From NCBI RefSeq assembly GCF_014395425.1, contig NZ_CP060711.1, positions 3,348,001 through 3,412,000 of the forward strand: a stretch of 64,000 nt of DNA, given 5' to 3'. The notes under the pieces were generated by a model, which saw only the letters and a program-made list of their open reading frames with translations, was not told the DNA's origin and did not search any database. The stretch comes from Thermomonas brevis. GTDB lineage: Bacteria > Pseudomonadota > Gammaproteobacteria > Xanthomonadales > Xanthomonadaceae. This document shows positions 52,179 to 60,398 of the stretch, in pieces. Each line of letters opens with the position of its first letter. Position 1 is the first letter of the stretch. Both the position numbers and the translations under genes were made by a program.

Positions 52179-53384
52179 ATGGCGCGCGCCGTCTGGCTGG
52201 TGCTGGATTCGCTGGGGATCGGCAACGCCCCGGACGCGGCCGACTACGGCGACGCCGGCGCGGACACCTTCGGCCACATCGCCGCCGCCTGCGCCGCCGC
52301 CGCGCGCGGCCCGCTGCGCCTGCCGCAGCTGACCCGGCTGGGCCTGCCGCAGGCGCACGCGCTGGCGACCGGGCGCGCCGCCGCCGGCTTCGAGGACGCG
52401 CCCGCGCCGCAGGGCCTGTGGGGCTGCATGGCCGAGCGCGCCTGCGGCAAGGACACGCCTTCGGGCCATTGGGAAAGCGCCGGCGTGGTGCTGGACAGGC
52501 CGTTCGGCCTGTTCGCCTCGCCGCAGGACAGTTTCCCGCCGGAATTGCTGGACGCGCTGGTGGCGCGGGCCGGACTGTCCGGCGTGCTCGGCGACTGCCA
52601 CGCTTCCGGCACCGAGATCATCGCCCGGCTGGGCGGCGAGCACGTCGCCATCGGCAAGCCCATCGTCTATACCTCGGCCGACTCGGTGTTCCAGGTCGCC
52701 GCGCACGAGCAGGCATTCGGATTGGAGCGGCTGTACGAGGTCTGTCGCATCACCCGCGAACTGCTGGAGCCCTACGACATCGGCCGGGTGATCGCGCGGC
52801 CGTTCACCGGCGACGCGCGCACCGGCTTCGTCCGCACCGGCAACCGCCGCGACTACGCGCTGCCGCCACCGGCGCCGACCCTGCTGGACGCGGTCTGCGC
52901 GGCCGGCGGCGAAGTGGTCGCGGTCGGCAAGATCAGCGACATCTTCGCCGCGCGCGGGGTGAGCCGGAAGCTGCCGGCCTCGGGCCACGACGCGCTGTTC
53001 GACACCACCCTGGCCGCGTTGGCGCAGGCCGGCGACGGCGCGCTGGTGGCGACCAACTTCGTCGATTTCGACAGCGTGTACGGCCACCGCCGCGACGCGC
53101 TGGGCTACGGCGCGGCGCTGGAGGCGTTCGACGCGCGCCTGCCGCAGCTGCTGGATGCCCTGCGTCCCGGCGACCTGCTGGCGCTCAGCGCGGATCACGG
53201 CTGCGACCCCACCTGGCCCGGCAGCGACCACACCCGCGAGCGCGTGCCGCTGCTCGCCTTCGGCCCCGGCCTCGCGCCGCGCGCGCTGGGCCGGCGCGAC
53301 AGCTTCGCCGACCTCGGCCAGGGCATCGCCACCCATCTCGGCCTGCCGCCGCTGGCGGCGGGCCGCTGCTTCCTGACGGACTGA
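52179..53384 (+). CDS. deoB: phosphopentomutase
   Basis: 401 residues, the usual length. Alkaline-phosphatase-fold metal sites: VLDSLGIGNAPDA, GCMAERACGKDTPSGHWE and DHGCDPTWPGSDHTRERVP, which bind the two Mn ions and the phosphorylated Thr. It converts (deoxy)ribose-1-phosphate to (deoxy)ribose-5-phosphate, linking DeoD to DeoC. deoD follows after 6 bases. Confidence 0.94.
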   Translation: MARAVWLVLDSLGIGNAPDAADYGDAGADTFGHIAAACAAAARGPLRLPQLTRLGLPQAHALATGRAAAGFEDAPAPQGLWGCMAERACGKDTPSGHWESAGVVLDRPFGLFASPQDSFPPELLDALVARAGLSGVLGDCHASGTEIIARLGGEHVAIGKPIVYTSADSVFQVAAHEQAFGLERLYEVCRITRELLEPYDIGRVIARPFTGDARTGFVRTGNRRDYALPPPAPTLLDAVCAAGGEVVAVGKISDIFAARGVSRKLPASGHDALFDTTLAALAQAGDGALVATNFVDFDSVYGHRRDALGYGAALEAFDARLPQLLDALRPGDLLALSADHGCDPTWPGSDHTRERVPLLAFGPGLAPRALGRRDSFADLGQGIATHLGLPPLAAGRCFLTD

Positions 53385-53390
53385 CGCCGC

Positions 53391-54107
53391 ATGAGCACTC
53401 CCCACATCGAAGCCGAGTCCGGCGCGATCGCCGACACCGTGCTGCTGCCCGGCGATCCGCTGCGCGCGCGCTTCGTCGCCCACGAGCTGCTGGACGCGCC
53501 GGTGCAGGTCAACGCCCGCCGCAACATGCTCGGCTTCACCGGCCAGTGGCGCGGCCGCGCGGTGACGGTGATGGGCGGGGGCATGGGCATTCCCTCCACC
53601 GCGATCTACGTCACCGAGCTGGCGCGCAGCTACGGTGTGCGCCGGATCGTGCGCATCGGCACCTGCGGCGGGATCGGCGAGGCGGCGCTGGGCGACGTGC
53701 TGCTGGCGCAGTCGGGCAGCACCGATTCGCGCTTCAACCGGCTGCAGTTCGGCGGTCACGATCTCGCGGCCTGCGCCGATTTCGCGCTGCTGCGCCGCGC
53801 CGCCGAACTTGCGCCGGCGCAGGGCATCGACGCGAGGATCGCGCACGTGTTCAGCACCGACTGCTTCTACGACGGCGATCCGCAAGTGCTCGGCCACCTG
53901 CGCCGCCACCGCATCCACGGCATCGAGATGGAAACCGCCGGCCTGTACGGACTGGCGATGCGCGAGGGCTTCCGGGCGCTGTCGATCCTCGCGGTCAGCG
54001 ATCACCTGGACACCGGCGCGTGCATGCCGCCGGCGCAGCGCGAGCAGGGGTTGGCGCGGGTCGCGCGGCTGGCGCTGACCTGCCTGGAGGCCGATCGGAC
54101 GGACTGA
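53391..54107 (+). CDS. deoD: purine-nucleoside phosphorylase, DeoD type
   Basis: 238 residues. STPHIEAESGAIADTVLLPG, RNMLGFTGQW, GMGIPSTAIYVTELARSYG, MEIETAG-type MEMETAG region and VSDH near the C-terminus are all present (the sequence reads GIEMETAGLYGLA and VSDHLD), as in hexameric DeoD. It releases (deoxy)ribose-1-phosphate from purine nucleosides. Last gene of the operon; deoA is not next to it. Confidence 0.92.
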   Translation: MSTPHIEAESGAIADTVLLPGDPLRARFVAHELLDAPVQVNARRNMLGFTGQWRGRAVTVMGGGMGIPSTAIYVTELARSYGVRRIVRIGTCGGIGEAALGDVLLAQSGSTDSRFNRLQFGGHDLAACADFALLRRAAELAPAQGIDARIAHVFSTDCFYDGDPQVLGHLRRHRIHGIEMETAGLYGLAMREGFRALSILAVSDHLDTGACMPPAQREQGLARVARLALTCLEADRTD

Positions 54108-54309
54108 TCCGGGGTGCGGACGAACCGCTGAATCTGCCGCGGATGGGCGCGAAACGCGTCCGATCCTGCGTCGACGCGACCGACTGCGAATGCAGCAGTA
54201 CGAGGATGGGACTGCGCCGATTTATGTTTCACGGATGGCGGCGATCGATTCCCCAGTCGCGCCATCAACGTTTGTCGAAGCGATTGGTGTTCCGGTGCGC
54301 CGTCCCGCC

Positions 54310-54323
54310 TTGACATGGGTCAG
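54310..54323 (+). promoter_or_regulatory. FNR/DNR-like box before DUF2249 gene
   Basis: TTGACATGGGTCAG fits TTGAC-N4-RTCAN of FNR/DNR dimers. TAGCAT at 54345-54350 is a good -10 with a 21-base gap, the layout of a class II promoter with the box near -41.5. The same pattern is found at 58672-58685. Typical regulon members are anaerobic or nitric-oxide-responsive genes. Confidence 0.6.
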
Positions 54324-54380
54324 GGCGGGGCAATGACCGCGGCGTAGCATGGCCCTGCTTGCCAAACAGGAGTCATTCCC

Positions 54381-54647
54381 ATGCCGAGTCGCCTCGATCC
54401 CGAACCCAACGTCCACGTCTTCGACGCGCGCGGCATCGCCCGCCGCTTCCGCCATTCGGCGATCTTCGGCGCGCTGGGCGCGCTGCGCAACGGCGAGACG
54501 ATGCGCTTCATCAACGACCACGATCCGGTCCCGCTGCTGGGCCAGCTCAACGCGCGCTTCGGCGACTACCTCACCGTCGCCTACCGCCAGCGCGACGAAG
54601 CGGGCGTGGTGATAGATTTCGGGATCACCGGTTTGCCGGAAGAGTGA
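54381..54647 (+). CDS. DUF2249-family protein
   Basis: 88 residues (VHVFDARGIARRFRHSAIFG, MRFINDHDPVPLLGQLNARFG, YLTVAYRQRDEAGVVIDF). DUF2249 proteins are found next to nitric-oxide and denitrification genes and share the SirA-like fold. It is downstream of an FNR/DNR-like box and 23 bases ahead of the FmdE-like gene, so they form a small operon. Exact role unknown. Confidence 0.8.
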   Translation: MPSRLDPEPNVHVFDARGIARRFRHSAIFGALGALRNGETMRFINDHDPVPLLGQLNARFGDYLTVAYRQRDEAGVVIDFGITGLPEE

Positions 54648-54670
54648 CTTCCGGCGCAGTGGAGCAGCCC

Positions 54671-55285
54671 ATGCACCTGCCCGCCTTCTATTCGCACGCG
54701 CCGCGCCTGCTGCTGCGCGATCCGCTGGCCGAACTGCTGGGGGCCGCGCACGGCGGGCTGCTGGAATACGGCTACGCCGACGCAGTGCGCCTGGCCGGGC
54801 ATTCCTGCCCGACCGTGGCCGGCGCCTACCTGATGGCGCGCGCCGGCCTGCGCGCGCTGTATCCGGAGGCGCTGCCGGAGCGCGGCGGGGTGCAGGTGAC
54901 GATGAGCGCGGCGGAAGTGGAGGGCACCACCGGCGTGATCGCGCAGGTGTTCACGCTGGTCACCGGCGCGGCGGCGAACAACGGTTTCAACGGCATCGGC
55001 GGGCGCTTCGTCCGCCACGGACTGCTGCGCTACGGCGGCGGCGACCTGCAATCGGTCGCCGCGTTCCGCCGCATCGACAACGGCGACACCGTGCACGTGG
55101 CGATGGACCTGACCGGCGTGCCGCCCGCGCCGCAGATGCGCGCGCTGATGGCGCGGGCGCTGGCCGACGACGCCAGCGGCGAGGAACGCGCCGCGTTCGC
55201 CTCGGTCTGGCAGGACCGGGTGCGCCGGCTGCTGCTGGAGCATGCCGACGACCCGGCGACGATCCGCGCCGAGCGCCGCGCCTGA
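54671..55285 (+). CDS. FmdE-like protein
   Basis: 204 residues. The GHSCPTVAGAYLMARAGLRAL motif is that of the formylmethanofuran dehydrogenase subunit E-like domain, and VEGTTGVIAQVFTLVTGAA and RRIDNGDTVHVAMDLTG follow. There is no formylmethanofuran system here; FmdE-like proteins near DUF2249 genes in denitrifiers are unassigned. Ribosome site GGAGCAGCCC. Co-transcribed with the DUF2249 gene. Confidence 0.72.
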   Translation: MHLPAFYSHAPRLLLRDPLAELLGAAHGGLLEYGYADAVRLAGHSCPTVAGAYLMARAGLRALYPEALPERGGVQVTMSAAEVEGTTGVIAQVFTLVTGAAANNGFNGIGGRFVRHGLLRYGGGDLQSVAAFRRIDNGDTVHVAMDLTGVPPAPQMRALMARALADDASGEERAAFASVWQDRVRRLLLEHADDPATIRAERRA

Positions 55286-55303
55286 GGCTTCGGCCGTGCC
55301 GAC

Positions 55304-56137
55304 CTAGCCCTGCGCGGCGGGCGTCGGCGGCAGCGGGAACTCGATGACGGCCGGCGCTTCCAGCAGCACCTTCGAGCGGTACTTGCCGTTGAACACGTCC
55401 TCTTCCTTCACCACCACGCGGCTGGCCTTGTCGATCCAGAAGCGCTGGTAGTTGCCGCTGCCGGGCCGGCCGCTTTCGGTTTCCACCAGCCAGCAGTCGC
55501 GGCGGCGGCCGTCGGCGCCGACCAGCGCGCGTTCGCCCAGCACGGTGTAGTCGACGTCCATCGGCGCGGCCATGCCGACGTCGAACAGGCGGATGCGCAG
55601 CGTGCCGCCCTTCTCGTAGGGCAGCAGCGGCAGCAGGGTGAGGTCGGAATGCCAGTTCATCCACCAGCCGTCCTGCATCGCGGCGAAGCCGGCCTCCATG
55701 GTCTTGCGCGACTCCTCCGGCAGTTCCCCCTCGATGCTGCCGCGCCCCGTCGCCGGTTCGACGATGGTGGTCAGGCGGCGATCCGGGCGCGTCCAGCCGC
55801 TGGTCTGCGAGAGCGTCGCCGCATCCTTCGCCGCGTGCACGGTGCGGGCGGTGTGGACGCTGCCGTTCTCGTCTTCCCAGTGCTGCTCGATCACCCAGGC
55901 ATCCTTGCCGTCCACCTGCTCGCGCTTGACCTCGCTGGTGGCGAGCATCGCGCGCTTGACGCCGCTGCCGGCGGCGCCGTGCATGTAGACCAGGTAGGTC
56001 ATGGTGGCGGGGCGCAGTTGCTCCAGGTGCAGGTCGGCGGGATTGACGCGGACGGGCGTGGCCGCGCCGGCGGCGCCGATGATGGCGGACAAGGCGAGAG
56101 CGAGCGACAGAACGGAACAGCGTGCGCGCATGGGCAT
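55304..56137 (-). CDS. exported protein, DUF3108-like
   Basis: 277 residues with a signal peptide (SVLSLALALSAIIGAAGAA); ATG at 56131 is also possible. The mature part is beta-rich with MTYLVYMHGAAGSGVKRAML and SKVLLEAPAVIEFPLPP at the end. The overall shape resembles the outer-membrane lipoprotein-like DUF3108 or LolA-like folds. Function unknown. It is convergent with the FmdE-like gene. Confidence 0.55.
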   Translation of the reverse strand: MPMRARCSVLSLALALSAIIGAAGAATPVRVNPADLHLEQLRPATMTYLVYMHGAAGSGVKRAMLATSEVKREQVDGKDAWVIEQHWEDENGSVHTARTVHAAKDAATLSQTSGWTRPDRRLTTIVEPATGRGSIEGELPEESRKTMEAGFAAMQDGWWMNWHSDLTLLPLLPYEKGGTLRIRLFDVGMAAPMDVDYTVLGERALVGADGRRRDCWLVETESGRPGSGNYQRFWIDKASRVVVKEEDVFNGKYRSKVLLEAPAVIEFPLPPTPAAQG

Positions 56138-56239
56138 CCTCGTGGCGGGGGAAGGATGCGTATTCCAGCCGGTGCGGCGCGCGCCGGGCAGTGCCGGCGG
56201 GCAGGGTGACGATCCGCCTACGCCATTGGTGCCGATGGA

Positions 56240-57076
56240 TCAGCGGCGGATCGCGAGAACGCCGTCCAGCGCCAGCTCCGCCTTGAAGCCGGCGGTTTCC
56301 AGTCGCTTCGCCACCTCGCGCGGCACGTCGCGCCCGCTCGTGAGCTTGTTGGGGCTGCCGGTGTAGTGAAACAGCCGCGCGCCGCGCCGCAGCACGCGGG
56401 CGAGCTGCCGGTAGAACGCCAGCGAATACAGTTCCCCGGCGATGCCGAAGCGCGGCGGGTCGTGCAGGGCGGCGTCGAACGCCGCGTCCGGCAGTTGCGC
56501 GATGGCCTGCGACACGTCAGCATGGGCGAGATCCAGCCGGCCGCCGCTTTCGTCGGGATCGGGCGACCACGGGTTGAGCGTGCGCAGCCACAGCACGTCC
56601 TCGTTCTTCTCGAACGAGGCGATGCGCGCCACGCCGGCGTCGAGGCAGCAGGCGGCGAAGTAGCCCAGCCCGCCGCAGGTGTCGAGGACGGACTTGCCCT
56701 GCGGCTGCACCAGCGCCACCTTGCGGCGGGCGTCGTCCAGCGGCGACTCCTTCGCCGTCGGCAGCATCTTGATGCCGTCGATCTCGAAGGTGGGCACGTT
56801 CCATTCGGTCGGCACCAGCTTGATCAGCTTGCCGGCGTAGCGCGACACCGGCGCGAATCCGTCGCCGTCCCACCAGTACAGGGTGCGGTCCTTGAGCTTG
56901 CCGGGATACGGATAGCGCGCGCCGCGCCAATGCCAGTCGTCGGCCGACAGCCGCGCTTCGCCGTGGCTGCGGCCCAGGTCCAGCGAGCCCTGCCAGGCGT
57001 CGCGACCGGCGTCGCGCGCCGCGGCGAGGGCATCGCCCAGCGGGCGCGTGAGCAGGGGGCCGGTATATCGGGACAT
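56240..57076 (-). CDS. class I SAM-dependent methyltransferase, archaeal-like type
   Basis: 278 residues from ATG at 57076 (MSRYTGPLLTRPLGDAL). The Rossmann motif KSVLDTCGGLGYFAACCLD (about 135-153) is followed by ASFEKNEDVL and the catalytic DPPRF in ALHDPPRFGIAGELY, the pattern of RNA-base or small-molecule N-methyltransferases. The FHYTGSPNKLTSGRD end resembles predicted archaeal methyltransferases (COG2521-like). Substrate unknown. It is divergent from the PlsC-like gene at 57155. Confidence 0.7.
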   Translation of the reverse strand: MSRYTGPLLTRPLGDALAAARDAGRDAWQGSLDLGRSHGEARLSADDWHWRGARYPYPGKLKDRTLYWWDGDGFAPVSRYAGKLIKLVPTEWNVPTFEIDGIKMLPTAKESPLDDARRKVALVQPQGKSVLDTCGGLGYFAACCLDAGVARIASFEKNEDVLWLRTLNPWSPDPDESGGRLDLAHADVSQAIAQLPDAAFDAALHDPPRFGIAGELYSLAFYRQLARVLRRGARLFHYTGSPNKLTSGRDVPREVAKRLETAGFKAELALDGVLAIRR

Positions 57077-57154
57077 GCGCGAATGATACCGGCGGCCTGA
57101 ATCGCGCCGGGTTTTCCGCGACAATGGCCGCCTGTTCCAACGTCTTGCGAACCG

Positions 57155-58054
57155 ATGCTGCCGTTCCGCCTTGCGCTGCTGTTCCTGCTGATCATCGCCA
57201 GCACCGTGCTGCACGTCGTCCCGCTGCTGCTCGTCGCGCTGCTGAAGGTGCTGCTGCCGCTGCCGCGCCTGCGGGTGGCCTGCAATCCGCTGCTGACCGG
57301 CATCGCCGAGAGCTGGATCGGCGTCAACAACCGGCTGTGGGACGCGTTCACGCACACCCGCCTGGACGTGCGCGGCGATGCCGAACTGCATGTAGACGGC
57401 CACTACCTGGTGCTGGCGAACCACCAGAGCTGGGTGGACATCCTGGTGCTGCAGAAGGTGTTCAACCGGCGCATCCCGCTGCTGCGCTTCTTCCTCAAGC
57501 GGCAATTGTTCTGGGTGCCGCTGCTGGGGCTGGCGTGGTGGGCGCTGGATTTCCCGTTCATGGGCCGCTACACGCCCAAGCAGATCGCCCGCAATCCGGC
57601 GCTGGCCGGGCGCGACATCGAAGCCACCCGCCGCGCCTGCGAGAAGTTCCGCGCCATCCCGGTGGCGATCATGAACTTCGTCGAAGGCACCCGCTTCACC
57701 GCCGGCAAGCACGCCAGGCAGGGCTCGCCCTACCGGCACCTGCTCAAGCCCAAATCGGGCGGCGTGGCCTTCGTGCTGGACGCGATGGGCGAGGGGCTGC
57801 ACGCGATCCTCGACGTGTCCATCGCCTATCCGGCCGGCAGCCCGTCGCTGATCGACCTGCTGGCCAACCGCATTCCCGAGGTGCGCGTGCAGATCCGCCA
57901 GCGCGCGATCCCGGCCGAACTGGCGCGCGGCGACTACCAGAACGACCGCGAGTTCCGGGTCCGCTTCCAGCAGTGGATGAACGGCCTGTGGCGGGAGAAG
58001 GACGCCGATATGGCCGGCCTGCTCGGCGCGGACGCGCCGGCCGCCGGGGATTGA
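57155..58054 (+). CDS. 1-acyl-glycerol-3-phosphate-type acyltransferase, YihG-like
   Basis: 299 residues. N-terminal membrane helix (LALLFLLIIASTVLHVVPLLL). PlsC family motifs: NHQSWVD (HxxxxD, near 89-94) and FVEGTRF (near 175). The spacing and C-terminal NDREFRVRFQQWMNGLW resemble YihG. It transfers an acyl group to a lysophospholipid or a related acceptor at the inner membrane. No partner gene visible. Confidence 0.85.
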   Translation: MLPFRLALLFLLIIASTVLHVVPLLLVALLKVLLPLPRLRVACNPLLTGIAESWIGVNNRLWDAFTHTRLDVRGDAELHVDGHYLVLANHQSWVDILVLQKVFNRRIPLLRFFLKRQLFWVPLLGLAWWALDFPFMGRYTPKQIARNPALAGRDIEATRRACEKFRAIPVAIMNFVEGTRFTAGKHARQGSPYRHLLKPKSGGVAFVLDAMGEGLHAILDVSIAYPAGSPSLIDLLANRIPEVRVQIRQRAIPAELARGDYQNDREFRVRFQQWMNGLWREKDADMAGLLGADAPAAGD

Positions 58055-58118
58055 TCGAAGTCAGAATCCGCCGCGCGATTGCCGGCATAGTGGATGCAGT
58101 CACGACCGGAGTCGCGCC

Positions 58119-58658
58119 ATGAATGCCGCCGTCTGTCCGCGCTACGCCCCCGTTCTGCGCCGCCTGCACTGGCTGATGGCGCTGCTGATCCTGGCCGCCT
58201 ACCTGCTGATCGAGCAGCGCGGCCTGTTCCCGCGTGGCAGCGCGGGCCGCGCCGCGATGATGCAGGGCCATTTCTGGGCCGGCATCGCGGTGTTCGCGCT
58301 GGTCTGGTGGCGGCTGCTCGCCCGCCGCCGCTTCGGCGCGCCGCCGGTAACGCCGCCGCTGGAGGGCGTCAGCGCATTGGCGGCCAAGCTGGTGCATCTG
58401 GCCCTGTACGCCTTCTTCATCGCGATGCCGCTGCTGGGCCTGGCGACCGCCTGGAGCGACGGCAAGGCGGTGAAGATTCCGTTCACCGGCATCGCCCTGC
58501 CGTCGCTGCTGCCGGAGAACGAAGCGCTGGCGCACCAGCTGGAAGATTTGCACGGCGCCATCGGCGAAGCCTTCTACTGGGTGATCGGCCTGCACGTGCT
58601 GGCGGCGATCTGGCACCACGCGTTCCGCCGAGACGACACCCTGAAGCGGATGCTGTAG
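58119..58658 (+). CDS. cytochrome b561
   Basis: 179 residues, four membrane helices with haem-ligand histidines placed as in bacterial cytochrome b561: RRLHWLMALLILAAYLL, MQGHFWAGIAVFALVW, AKLVHLALYAFFIAMPLLG and GLHVLAAIWHHAFRRDD. It passes electrons in the inner membrane, often from ubiquinol to a periplasmic acceptor. The small CCGDC protein gene follows with an FNR/DNR-like box between them. Confidence 0.9.
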   Translation: MNAAVCPRYAPVLRRLHWLMALLILAAYLLIEQRGLFPRGSAGRAAMMQGHFWAGIAVFALVWWRLLARRRFGAPPVTPPLEGVSALAAKLVHLALYAFFIAMPLLGLATAWSDGKAVKIPFTGIALPSLLPENEALAHQLEDLHGAIGEAFYWVIGLHVLAAIWHHAFRRDDTLKRML

Positions 58659-58671
58659 CCCTCGTTCGCGC

Positions 58672-58685
58672 TTGACCCGGATCAG
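58672..58685 (+). promoter_or_regulatory. FNR/DNR-like box before the small CCGDC protein gene
   Basis: TTGACCCGGATCAG matches the box at 54310-54323 at the fixed bases and shares CTTGAC-N2-GG-RTCAGGGCG around it. A -10 at the expected distance (about 58707) is not convincing. It lies 13 bases after the cytochrome b561 stop and 69 bases before the next start. Confidence 0.5.
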
Positions 58686-58754
58686 GGCGCGCGGCCCGCG
58701 CGCGGCGGAGGATCGCAGTCGCGCCGACGGGTGCGCGCGGACGCGGAGGATGGC

Positions 58755-58988
58755 ATGGAATTCCGGATCAGGCTGGCGGCCGACGCGCCCGACATGGTCG
58801 CCATCGACGACGCGCTGCGGCAGGCCGACCCGGCCGCGCTGGTCGATGTCGATCCCGCCGGCGGCGCGCTGCGGGCGACGGTGTGGATGAGCGGCGACGA
58901 ACTGGCCACGGTGCTGGCGCAGGCCGGCTACCCGCCGAGCGAGGTGCAGCAGCTGGCCTCGGTGTGCTGCGGGGATTGCAGCGGCTGA
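58755..58988 (+). CDS. small HMA-like protein with CCGDC tail
   Basis: 77 residues from ATG at 58755. The beta-alpha-beta-beta pattern (FRIRLAADAPDMVAIDDALR, AALVDVDPAGGALRATVWM) resembles heavy-metal-associated domains but has no CxxC in the usual loop; instead the C terminus reads SVCCGDCSG, which could bind metal. It is behind an FNR/DNR-like box. Function unknown. Confidence 0.6.
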   Translation: MEFRIRLAADAPDMVAIDDALRQADPAALVDVDPAGGALRATVWMSGDELATVLAQAGYPPSEVQQLASVCCGDCSG

Positions 58989-59023
58989 CCCGGCGGCATC
59001 GCATTTGTTCGCAGCGAAAAGAT

Positions 59024-59096
59024 TGGACGCGGATCGACGCGGAAAGACGCGTACAAGAATCCCTGTCATCGGCTTTATCCACGTTGATCCGCGTCG
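59024..59096. repeat. long imperfect inverted repeat between convergent genes, copy 1
   Basis: GACGCGGATCGACGCGG (59026-59042) pairs with CCACGTTGATCCGCGTC (59079-59095) at 15 of 17 positions. A similar element is at 61674-61743 in another convergent gap. These are probably a dispersed family repeat and may act as bidirectional terminators. Confidence 0.6.
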
Positions 59097-59152
59097 AAAA
59101 AAACAGCCGCATGCCAACGGGAAACCCCTGTATCCACGTTCGCCGCCGGCGT

Positions 59153-60250
59153 TCAGCCGCCGCGCTTGTGGAAGTACACCTGTTCCGCCGCCCAGCGCAG
59201 CGGCGGCGAATGCAGCAGCAAGTCGAACGGCCAGTCGAATTGCAGGCGGTCGTACATCCAGCGCAGCGCGCGCTTGGCGCGGAAGCGCGGTGCGGCGTCG
59301 ATGGCCGCCTGTTCCGGCGCCGGCCCGCCGTCGCACAGGTGCGCGGCGATGGCGCGGCCCACCGCGTCGCCGTGCTCCCATGCCGAGTGGATGCCGCCCG
59401 CCGTGACCGGCGAGACGATGCCGGCGGCATCGCCGGTGAGGATGGCGTTGTCGCGGGCCAGGCCGGCGACCGGCCCGCTGCACGGGATCAGCCCGGCGCG
59501 GGTGTGGCCGGGCCGCAGGTGGCGCGGCAACCCGCCGGCGATGCCCACGCGCAGCAGGAAGCCGTCGATGTCCGGCACGCGCGCGTTGGCGGGGTCGTGG
59601 CGCAGCGCCAGCCCGGCCTGCACGCCGCCCGGGTTCTGCGCCAGCCAGCCGATGTAGCCGGGCGCGTAGCGCTTGCTGATGAAGCAGTGCAGGGCGTTCG
59701 GGTCGGCCAGCTTCGCGCCGGGGAACTCGTATTCGATGCCGTAGAGAAATTGCCGCACCTCGCCCAGCGCGCAGCGCCGCGCCACCCGCGAGCGCGCGCC
59801 GTCGGCGCCGACCAGATAGCGCGTGCGGCCGACGCCTTGCACCTGCCAGCCGCCGTCGATGCGCGCCGCGTCGGTGAACGCGCAGCCCAGCCGCAGCTCG
59901 GCGCCGCGTTCGCATAGCTGTTGTGCCAGCCAGCGCATCACCGCCGGCGTGTCGGTGGTCAGGAAGTAGTAGCCGGGCGCGGCCAGCGCCACCTGCTTCA
60001 GGCTGGGCGCGTACAGGCGCACCGATTCGATGCGGCGGGTCAGCCGCGCCGGAATGGCCTGCAACAACGTGCGCTCGGCAGCCTCCTTCACGATGATGCC
60101 GGTGGTGCGCAGCTTGTCGCCGGGATCGCGCTTGCGCTCCAGCACGCAGACGCGCAGCCCGCGCCTGGCGGCGGCGATGGCGCAGGCCGCACCGGCGAAG
60201 CTGGCGCCGACCACGGTCACGTCGAAATCGAAATCGTTGGCGTCCCGCAT
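59153..60250 (-). CDS. FAD-dependent oxidoreductase, geranylgeranyl-reductase-like
   Basis: 365 residues from ATG at 60250. FAD motif VVGASFAGAACAIAAARRG (near 13-31) and the second FAD-contact motif GDAAGIVSPVTAGGIHSAWEHG near 280 place it in the geranylgeranyl reductase/halogenase group. It oxidises, reduces or hydroxylates an unknown substrate, probably a lipid or aromatic. Divergent from the M14-RidA gene at 60399; no biosynthetic cluster surrounds it. Confidence 0.83.
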   Translation of the reverse strand: MRDANDFDFDVTVVGASFAGAACAIAAARRGLRVCVLERKRDPGDKLRTTGIIVKEAAERTLLQAIPARLTRRIESVRLYAPSLKQVALAAPGYYFLTTDTPAVMRWLAQQLCERGAELRLGCAFTDAARIDGGWQVQGVGRTRYLVGADGARSRVARRCALGEVRQFLYGIEYEFPGAKLADPNALHCFISKRYAPGYIGWLAQNPGGVQAGLALRHDPANARVPDIDGFLLRVGIAGGLPRHLRPGHTRAGLIPCSGPVAGLARDNAILTGDAAGIVSPVTAGGIHSAWEHGDAVGRAIAAHLCDGGPAPEQAAIDAAPRFRAKRALRWMYDRLQFDWPFDLLLHSPPLRWAAEQVYFHKRGG

Positions 60251-60398
60251 GCGGCCCTCGGCGGCTGGAATGCCGGCCACGATGCGCGCCGGGCGCGTGC
60301 CGGCGATGGCGCGGAGGTGAAGCGGATTTGAAGTCGAAGGCCGCACGGCGGCGCGCAGATGCGAAAATGCCGCCTTGTTCCGTTGCAAGGACGACGCG

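Noticed and set aside
54671..55285. Evidence for methanogenic or formylmethanofuran metabolism
   Set aside because: Only one FmdE-like domain is present, without any other subunit, and the context is a DUF2249/FNR-type promoter.
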